DNA of 64,000 bases from assembly GCA_965201045.1 (NCBI GenBank), contig OZ241746.1, positions 1,364,001 through 1,428,000 of the forward strand. The letters run 5' to 3'. The translations under genes and the position numbers were made by a program. Each line of letters begins with the position of its first letter. Position 1 is the stretch's first letter. The stretch comes from JAPORK01 sp026710285 (GTDB lineage Bacteria > Pseudomonadota > Gammaproteobacteria > Pseudomonadales > Endozoicomonadaceae). A model generated the notes under the pieces. It saw only the letters and a program-made list of their open reading frames with translations. It was not told the origin of the DNA and made no database searches. Positions 17,400 through 26,000 of this stretch are shown here, piece by piece.

Positions 17400-20300
17400 T
17401 TATTTTAAGTGCATGTAACCATAAACACGAAATTGTGTTGGGTCAGCATCAGGTATTATATCTTTCAAATCAGTGTTTGTAACGTTCTCAGTATATATAC
17501 TCCCGTTATTAAAAATCGCAAAAACTTTCCAGTTAGAAGCACAGTATTTTTCTGATAAAATCCTCTGGATTACGGTCATATGGCTATAGCCAATGATGAC
17601 TGCATATTGATTTATTGATATTTTATTAGTAAGTCTTGATATAGTATAAACTCCCATATTTAAACCGGAGTGAGCTTTTTTTACCGGGTTTAATATAGTC
17701 TTCATAGCAGAAAAATAAGGATCCTCTGATGAATACTTTGTAATCTTGTCTGCACACGAACTTCTGATGGACAAAAAATTTTCCAGCATTTTAATATCAA
17801 GTTTCTCGTTTGTAAGATGATATGCTAACAGAATAGTATTGGTATCGCATGCAATATTATTTGAAAAAAGTGAAACAGATAGAAGTCTCAATGTTCGTTC
17901 AACAGCGCTTTTATCATTTAAGTTTAAATAACCGGTATCCCCATCTTCAAAATAATCAGGTGACGTTTTTAAGAATGCACTGACTGAGCTGACAGGTTCA
18001 GGATGATAATGAATAGTCGCTGATGGTGGTTCAGAATATGCCGTGTCAGAGACAACACTTGCTTCGTCCAGATCAGGTAGAACGCTACCCTGTGCTGTTG
18101 CTTTTAATGAAAGCATATTAAGAGGGATACGTATTTTACCGATATTCTCCCCAATAACTTCTTCGGCAGCAACCGGTATAAGACTAAATGCTGCTGCCGC
18201 AACAGAGACAGCCATTTCTGCTATACCGGTAACTTTTCCTGCAATATTAAGTCCTTTATTAGCAGGCATTGCGGCTGCCACAACAGGGATACTGCCAATA
18301 GCAGCTGTACCTGCCACAACCCCTGCCAGAGCAGCACCACCTGCACCGGCAACAGCGGATCCCACTGCGGCAGCAGTAAACCCTGCCTGCATAATTGCTG
18401 CGGTAATATTAGCCCAGCGCTGGTGTATTGCACTAAGTCCCAGCGTACTTATGTAACCGGTCCATTTAAAAATTTCTCCCAGCCATTGCGGGCTGTTACC
18501 CGATGGATCTGTATTCATAACCGGATTATTATTTCCAAAACGATAACCATCTCCTGCTGCATCTTCGCTGAAGAAATAGCGCCCGGTGGGATTATATGTC
18601 CGGTTACCGCCACCTAAAAATTGCCATCCTGTAGCTGCATCTGTTCGTTCACCATTAAATCCCTGTAAAGTTTGCTGATACAGAGAGCGTGTATTGGATG
18701 CTTTATGCCATGCCATGCCGTAGGGACTGTAAATATTACGCTGCTTAAACTGATACTGATCTTCGTTATCTTTTTGTAAAATACCAGACACATCACCTTT
18801 ATAGCTATTTTCATAATATTCACTGATGATGCCGTCTGTGGTTTTCGCTATACCCAGGTAACCAATAGTATGTATATCCTGCTGAGGACTGATAATTTTT
18901 TCATTCATAAGTGTATTGTCACAGTAAAAGAAATAACTAATACCACGCAGACCTTTTTCCATTATTTTCTGTCCGCTACCATTATAACTGTAATTACTCT
19001 GCTTTCCTGTTGATAAAATAACATGAGTGATTTCATTCAGCAGATTATAAGTGATATGATTATTTTGTCCGTCCACTGTCATGTTACCTATATCATCATA
19101 AGTTAAGTTCTGATCAACAGGTTTTTGTTGGTTCCATGCAGTGCTGATACTTTGAAGGCGTAAAGGTACTGATGTATCAGTATAGTAATAACGGGTTGTT
19201 TTGCTGATGGTTTGCTGTTGTTGTGCAGACTGTAATGTTTCCTGAACGCCGGAAAGTCGGTTAAGTGGTGTAAAGGTGTAATCCTGGCGAGTAATGACCG
19301 GTGCCTGTGGCAATTTTAAACCGGCAGGCGAGGTATCGTGTGGGCACAAAGGCAGACCGGATGAACCCTGACACTGCATGCTGACCAGATTATCCAGCAC
19401 ATCATACTGATAATGCTGAATGCCGGTCTGCTTCTTTTCTGCTTTCTGACTGAGCAGAATAATATTGCCACTGATATCATAAGCAATTTTCCACTGTGAT
19501 AGCAACTGTTTTTTCAGGGTATCGGTTATCTCATCCTGATGTCCCCATGCATCATAGTGAAATATGCGCTGCATGCCACTGCCATAATTAATCTGTTGTA
19601 TACGAGAAAAATCATCATAAGTAAACGCAGATAATACTTCAGTATGATTATTTTGCCGAGAATGATAAACGGTGCGGGTAATACGTCCCAGCCAGTCATA
19701 GCTGATCTTTTTTTTATTGCCGGAAATATCTGTAGCCCATATAGTACGACGGTTATTATCATACTGCCACTGTAGCTGATAATCAGGATAATTATTTTTC
19801 CCGATAAATATTAATTGCTGTGTTAATCCATCATCACTATAAGAATAAGTTTTAATACCAGTGATATCTGTTTTTTGTTTTACGCTCAAAGTCACTGGAT
19901 CATAAAATATATACCATTGTTGTTTATTGTCTGCTGACTGACTAACAGGTAGATTTAATAAATTATATTGCCAGGAAAAAATATGCCGGTTGGGTGTGGT
20001 GATGGTCGCCATCTGTCCATCCGTTGTATAAGTATAAACAGTACGTTTTCCATCTTCTCCTGCATGCCAGATCAGTTGTCCTGCTCGGTTATAACCGGCC
20101 GATGATAACAGATAATGCCCACCTGAAACAGGATATACCCATGACTGTACAGTCTGCCCTGTCAGGTTATAGACTGAATGTGTACGCTTTCCGGCAGGAT
20201 CAATGGTATCGGTTAATCGTCCCAGTGAATCATAACGTTGTCTGACAATTCTGCCCGAAGTATCCTGTATCGTGATCTGTCGTCCAAATCCATCATAAGT

Positions 20301-22940
20301 GATTCGGGAGACCCTGGCTTCGGGCTGTTTATTACTGCTGAGACAGAGTGATTTTACTGAAGGAAACGTAACGTTAGTAGCGGGTAATATCCACTGTCTG
20401 ACGGGTTTACTGAGTACGTTAGCCCGTGCAACTGAGACAGCAGAGCGCTGACCCTGTATATTTTCCTGATAGCTGATCACACACCGGTTGCTGTCATCAT
20501 AATGCATAACTGTCATTCCGCCATCAGGCAGATGAGTCCGGACAGCCCTGCCGGTATCATCATAATCCTGTGTAGTATCAAGTGCAGTTGCATGTCTTGA
20601 TTCATCAACAATATAGTTACTCTGTCTGGCAATACGTCCATACTCATCGTAACAGATTTTTTCTGTCGGCCACCAAAACCCTGGCTGTTGCTTTCCTGTT
20701 TTATCAATAGCTTCGGTAAAACTTTTCAGCGTTCTTCCGGCACCATCAAAAATAGTTTTTTGCTGTAATCCATTCACAGCTGTAATTAATATCTGATTAA
20801 TATTTTCAGACAGAGTATAGCTATAATGGGTGCTGGCAGCAAAACCGGTACCAACCGCACGCTCTGTTTTTATGAGTCGGTCCCATGGATCATAGTAGTA
20901 ACGACTCTGGTCTTTTTTTTCTGCATCAGTTATCATTAGTATCTGGTTAGTGAATAAACTGGTTGTGATATAAGATGATAAAAGACGTTTATTCTCAGAT
21001 AATTCAATAGCACTATAAGTTGTTTTAGTATAATTATCCGAACTTTTCAGGTAATAATAATCTTTTATCACAGCATCAGTGGAGTTGGTTTCATTTAGCT
21101 GACCGGTTAGTACTAACTGTTTTAACAGACCATAAGTTAGTAGGTCTTTAGTGTTATGATAATAATAACGAGTTATTGTTATCTGCTGATTACCAGACTG
21201 TTCTGTTTGATGATCCAGTACAGAGATATAACCTTTGCCATTATGGTTAAGCTCTCTCCGGTAATAATTCCAGGTAGTTACAGGTAATAATGGAGCTGTA
21301 CCGGTTCCGGTATCAGCAGGATACTGTATAGTGGATTCAGTTAGTGTAGAGAAGGGCCACGCTGCTGAAGCAGCAGGACAGGTGTTATTACCTGTTAAGG
21401 GACAATAGTTGTTAACCGTTACACGCCCCCAGGCATCTTTTTGTCTGATTATTCTTCCCTGCTTATCATAATGGACAATCACTGTCGTGGTAGCAGGTTT
21501 GTCGGCGGTTTCTCCAAAGACCCAGGTTATTATTTTTAAAGGCAGGCTGTAGGTAACAGGTAGATCGGCAAAAGAGCTGTGTGTACAACCATCATACTGA
21601 TCAGTACTACAAAAAAAGTAGTGTACTGCTGATAAAACATGTCCTGTTCGGTTGCTGATTTGCTGTTCATCCGTCATCAGATGATATTTGTTATAAGTAC
21701 GAATTTCCCGTATAAGCCCGTTATTCTCCTCAGTTTTGTAAGTATAACTGACGGGTGCTTCAAATAGTCTGTCTTTCGGTGAATTACCTGTAATGTTCAG
21801 CCCTGCATTAAAACCCAGATAATTATGTTCATTAATATTTGCCTTACCATACCGGTAACGGTTGATCATCACCGGTTGGGAAAAACCCGGATCAGTCATT
21901 TCTTTAACAACGACACAGGAAGCATGTGCTGATGAAGTATAATTTGCAGGAACTTTTATTTCATCATTACAATTATAAATGATCCAGTTTTTTAATCCGG
22001 TGGGATAATCAATACTAATTATTAAATGGTTCAGATAATGAAAATCAATACCATGACTTACATGATGATTAAAGTAAGGTAGTGTTATGCTGTGTATTTC
22101 ACTGTTTTTTTTATGGATCAATACGACAACTGATTGACCTGTACTTCCCTGACTAATAACTGCAATGTAGCTTTTTATTCTCTTTAGTTTAATGATGTGT
22201 TCTTCATCATCGCTTATTGATTTTAACAGATGTGTACCAGGTACATAACTAAAATGTACGCTCCATCCGTCTTGTTGTTCCAGGCAAATTTCATAACCCG
22301 CATGATTCAGTGTTTCCCTTAAACCGCTTGGATAAGTAATCACAAAGTGTGTACTCATATCACCCTGAATAAATATATCGTGAAGTTTATGATATAGTGG
22401 TTGCCAGTGACCATTGAACTGCTTTTTTAAATAAAAATTTTGCCCAAACGACGTAATCAGCTGATGTGTAACCGGATTAAAGTGGGTCAGATTCCAGCTC
22501 CATCCTCTTCCCAGCCCATCCGGATTAGCTAAAGCACTACTGTTATAATTAACGTTAAGATTAATATCAGGACCATGTCCTAAATTACTGAGCATACTGC
22601 CTGTTTTTATAAAGGTGCTGAGAATACCTGTTCGTGGATCAACAGTCGTTCCCCATACTTTTTTAAAATTAAATGCATTTGACCATGGAGCTGATTCACC
22701 CGATGGTGAAGCAGTAGTTAGCTGGTCTTTTTTTTCGGAATTTAGTGTAAATTTTGTATGATTTTTATCGGTTATTGTTTGATAAGAATTATCAGAATGA
22801 TAAGAGTAACCGATATATCGGTTCCTCAAACTATTTTTTTGTGTATCGGATGTCTTGCAAAACAGATTTCCTGTATAACAGAGTAACTTTATCATTAATA
22901 TGAAAAAATAAATATACTCTTGTTTGGATTGCGTTAGCAT
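17400..22940 (-). CDS. R2: secreted-type RHS/YD-repeat protein, type I C-terminal domain
   Basis: 1846 residues. A signal-like N-terminus (hydrophobic about 10-28) is followed by VDPRTG at 100-105 and a GWSWNLTHFN region near 145. YD repeats run roughly from 480 to 1400 (for example YDGFGRQITIQD, YDSLGRLTDTIDPAG). The RHS core LQGFNGERTDAATGW at about 1425 ends in PVMNTDPSG at 1474-1481, fitting the PxxxxDPxG self-cleavage motif. A long Ala/Gly hydrophobic block spans 1512-1592, then a Pro/Ser-rich linker, then a C-terminal domain from about 1660. In that domain C1698 (ACDT) starts a helix, H1787 (GYSHMT) sits in a strand, and N1812 precedes G1813. I infer an RHS cage around a papain-like effector. 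R2 and R3 share the N-terminal variant SLRNRYIG. No immunity gene is adjacent. Confidence 0.9.
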   Translation of the reverse strand: MLTQSKQEYIYFFILMIKLLCYTGNLFCKTSDTQKNSLRNRYIGYSYHSDNSYQTITDKNHTKFTLNSEKKDQLTTASPSGESAPWSNAFNFKKVWGTTVDPRTGILSTFIKTGSMLSNLGHGPDINLNVNYNSSALANPDGLGRGWSWNLTHFNPVTHQLITSFGQNFYLKKQFNGHWQPLYHKLHDIFIQGDMSTHFVITYPSGLRETLNHAGYEICLEQQDGWSVHFSYVPGTHLLKSISDDEEHIIKLKRIKSYIAVISQGSTGQSVVVLIHKKNSEIHSITLPYFNHHVSHGIDFHYLNHLIISIDYPTGLKNWIIYNCNDEIKVPANYTSSAHASCVVVKEMTDPGFSQPVMINRYRYGKANINEHNYLGFNAGLNITGNSPKDRLFEAPVSYTYKTEENNGLIREIRTYNKYHLMTDEQQISNRTGHVLSAVHYFFCSTDQYDGCTHSSFADLPVTYSLPLKIITWVFGETADKPATTTVIVHYDKQGRIIRQKDAWGRVTVNNYCPLTGNNTCPAASAAWPFSTLTESTIQYPADTGTGTAPLLPVTTWNYYRRELNHNGKGYISVLDHQTEQSGNQQITITRYYYHNTKDLLTYGLLKQLVLTGQLNETNSTDAVIKDYYYLKSSDNYTKTTYSAIELSENKRLLSSYITTSLFTNQILMITDAEKKDQSRYYYDPWDRLIKTERAVGTGFAASTHYSYTLSENINQILITAVNGLQQKTIFDGAGRTLKSFTEAIDKTGKQQPGFWWPTEKICYDEYGRIARQSNYIVDESRHATALDTTQDYDDTGRAVRTHLPDGGMTVMHYDDSNRCVISYQENIQGQRSAVSVARANVLSKPVRQWILPATNVTFPSVKSLCLSSNKQPEARVSRITYDGFGRQITIQDTSGRIVRQRYDSLGRLTDTIDPAGKRTHSVYNLTGQTVQSWVYPVSGGHYLLSSAGYNRAGQLIWHAGEDGKRTVYTYTTDGQMATITTPNRHIFSWQYNLLNLPVSQSADNKQQWYIFYDPVTLSVKQKTDITGIKTYSYSDDGLTQQLIFIGKNNYPDYQLQWQYDNNRRTIWATDISGNKKKISYDWLGRITRTVYHSRQNNHTEVLSAFTYDDFSRIQQINYGSGMQRIFHYDAWGHQDEITDTLKKQLLSQWKIAYDISGNIILLSQKAEKKQTGIQHYQYDVLDNLVSMQCQGSSGLPLCPHDTSPAGLKLPQAPVITRQDYTFTPLNRLSGVQETLQSAQQQQTISKTTRYYYTDTSVPLRLQSISTAWNQQKPVDQNLTYDDIGNMTVDGQNNHITYNLLNEITHVILSTGKQSNYSYNGSGQKIMEKGLRGISYFFYCDNTLMNEKIISPQQDIHTIGYLGIAKTTDGIISEYYENSYKGDVSGILQKDNEDQYQFKQRNIYSPYGMAWHKASNTRSLYQQTLQGFNGERTDAATGWQFLGGGNRTYNPTGRYFFSEDAAGDGYRFGNNNPVMNTDPSGNSPQWLGEIFKWTGYISTLGLSAIHQRWANITAAIMQAGFTAAAVGSAVAGAGGAALAGVVAGTAAIGSIPVVAAAMPANKGLNIAGKVTGIAEMAVSVAAAAFSLIPVAAEEVIGENIGKIRIPLNMLSLKATAQGSVLPDLDEASVVSDTAYSEPPSATIHYHPEPVSSVSAFLKTSPDYFEDGDTGYLNLNDKSAVERTLRLLSVSLFSNNIACDTNTILLAYHLTNEKLDIKMLENFLSIRSSCADKITKYSSEDPYFSAMKTILNPVKKAHSGLNMGVYTISRLTNKISINQYAVIIGYSHMTVIQRILSEKYCASNWKVFAIFNNGSIYTENVTNTDLKDIIPDADPTQFRVYGYMHLK

Positions 22941-23076
22941 TATTTTGCCTTAATAAACGATGAAACGGAAATCAACAGAGGAGCATCTTCGCAACTTGAT
23001 TATTGTATCATTAACCGGTTCTGCCTGTGGGGTTTGCAACTATTCTGCCGGGACTACGCTGCTATTAAACCACTGA

Positions 23077-26000
23077 TTATTTTAAGTGCATGTAACCATA
23101 AACACGAAATTGTGTTGGGTCAGCATCAGGTATTATATATTTCAAACGAGAGTTTTTAACGATCTCAGTATCTATACTTCCATCATCAAAAAGCATAAAA
23201 ACTTTCCAGTTAGAAGCACAGTATCTTTTTGATAAAATCCTCTGCATTATCGTCATATGGCTATAACCAATGATGACCACATATTGACCTATTGGTATTT
23301 GAGTAACAAATCTTGACAGACTATAAGTTCCCATATTGAAAAAGGTGTGATATTTTTTTACCGGCTCTAATATAGTCTTCATAGCTAAAAAATAAGGATT
23401 TTGTAATGAATACTCTGTAGCCTTGTCTGCACACGAACTTCTGATGGACAAAAAATTTTCCAGTATTTGAATATCAAGTTTCTCGTTTGTAAGATGATAT
23501 GCTAACAGAATAGTATTGGTATCGCATGCAATATTATTTGAAAAAGGTGAAGCAGACAGAATTCTTAATGTTCGTTCAACAGCGCTTTTATCATTTAAGT
23601 TTAAATAATCGGTATACCTGCCTTCAAAATAATCAGGTGACGTTTTTAAGAATGCACTGACTGAGCTGACAGGCTCAGGATGATAATGAAGAGTCGCTGA
23701 TGATGCTTTAGAAGATACCGTATCAGAGACAACACTTGCTTCGTCCAGATCAGGTAGAACGCTATCCTGTGCTGTTGCTTTTAATGAAAGCATATTAAGA
23801 GGGATACGTATTTTACCGATATTCTCCCCAATAACTTCTTCGGCAGCAACCGGTATAAGACTAAATGCTGCTGCCGCAACAGAGACAGCCATTTCTGCCA
23901 TACCGGTAACTTTTCCTGCAATATTAAGCCCTTTATTAGCAGGCATTGCGGCTGCCACAACAGGGATGCTGCCAATAGCAGCTGTACCTGCTACAACTCC
24001 TGCCAGAGCAGCACCACCTGCACCGGCAACAGCGGATCCCACTGCGGCAGCAGTAAACCCTGCCTGCATAATTGCTGCGGTAATATTAGCCCAGCGCTGG
24101 TGTATTGCACTAAGTCCCAGCGTACTTATGTAACCGGTCCATTTAAAAATTTCTCCCATCCACTGCGGGCTGTTACCCGATGGATCTGTATTCATAACCG
24201 GATTATTATTTCCAAAACGATAACCATCTCCTGCTGCATCTTCGCTGAAGAAATAGCGCCCGGTGGGATTATACGTCCGGTTACCGGCACCTAAAAATTG
24301 CCATCCTGTAGCGGCATCTGTTCGTTCACCATTGAAGCCCTGTAAAGTTTGCTGATACAGAGAACGTGTATTGGATGTTTTATGCCATACCATGCCGTAG
24401 GGACTGTAAATATTACGCTGCTTAAACTGATACTGATCTTTGTTATCTTTTTGTAAAATACCAGACACATCACCTTTATAGCTATTTTCATAATATTCAC
24501 TGATGATGCCGTCTGTGGTTTTCGCTATACCCAGGTAACCAATAGTATGTATATCCTGCTGAGGACTGATAATTTTTTCATTCATAAGTGTATTGTCACA
24601 GTAAAAGAAATAACTAATGCCGCGCAGGCTCTTTTCCATTATTTTCTGTCCGCTACCATCATAACTGTAATTGCTCTGCTTTCCTGTTGATAAAATAACG
24701 TGGGTGACTTCATTCAGTAGATTATAAGTGAGATGATTATTTTGTCCGTCCACTGTCATGTTACCCATATCATCATAAGTTAAGTTCTGATCAACAGGTT
24801 TTTGTTGGTTCCATGCAGTGCTGATGCTTTGAAGGCGTAAAGGTACTGATGTATCAGTATAGTAATAACGGGTTGTTTTGCTGATGGTTTGCTGTTGTTG
24901 TGCAGACTGTAATGTTTCCTGAACGCCGGAAAGTCGGTTAAGTGGTGTAAAGGTGTAATCCTGGCGAGTAATGACCGGTGCCTGTGGCAATTTTAAACCG
25001 GCAGGCGAGGTATCGTGTGGGCACAAAGGCAGACCGGATGAACCCTGACACTGCATGCTGACCAGATTATCCAGCACATCATAGTGATAATGTTGAATGC
25101 CGGTCTGCTTCTTTTCTGCTTTCTGACTGAGCAGAATAATATTGCCACTGATATCATAAGCAATTTTCCACTGTGATAGCAACTGTTTTTTCAGGATATC
25201 GGTTATCTCATCCTGGTGTCCCCATGCATCATAGTGAAATATGCGCTGCATGCCACTGCCATAATTAATCTGTTGTATGCGGGAAAAATCATCATAAGTA
25301 AACGCAGATAATACTTCAGTATGATTATTTTGCCGGGAATGATAAACGATGTGGGTAATACGTCCCAGCCAGTCATAGCTGATCTGTTTTTTATTGCCGG
25401 AAATATCTATAGCCCATACAGTACGACGGTTATTATCATACTGCCACTGTAGCTGATAATCAGGATAATTATTTTTCCCGATAAATGTTAATTGCTGTGT
25501 TAATCCATCATCACTATAAGAATAAGTTTTAATACCAGTGATATCTGTTTTTTGTTTTACGCTCAAAGTGACCGGATCATAAAATATATACCATTGTTGT
25601 TTATTATCTGCTGACTGACTAACAGGTAGATTTAATAAATTATATTGCCAGGAAAAAATATGCCGGTTGGGTGTGGTGATAGTCGCCATCTGTCCATCTG
25701 TTGTATAAGTGTAAACTGTGCGTTTTCCATCTTCTCCGGCATGCCAGATCAGTTGTCCTGCCCGGTTATAACCGGTCGATGATAACAGGTAATGCCCACC
25801 TGAAACAGGATATACCCACGACTGTACAGTCTGCCCTGTCAGGTTATAGACTGAATGTGTGCGGTTTCCGGCAGGATCAATGGTATCGGTTAATCGTCCC
25901 AGTGAATCATAACGCTGTCTGACAATTCTGCCCGAAGTATCCTGTATCGTGATCTGTCGTCCAAATCCATCATAAGTGATTCGGGAGACCCTGGCTTCGG

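Noticed and set aside
18043..18456. Plus-strand Ala/Pro-rich open frames repeated in every rhs copy (also near 12373, 29334, 35005, 40685, 46418, 52078, 57743 and 63405)
   Set aside because: They are the antisense reading of the Ala/Gly hydrophobic block. They recur only because the block is conserved and have no consistent ribosome-binding site.
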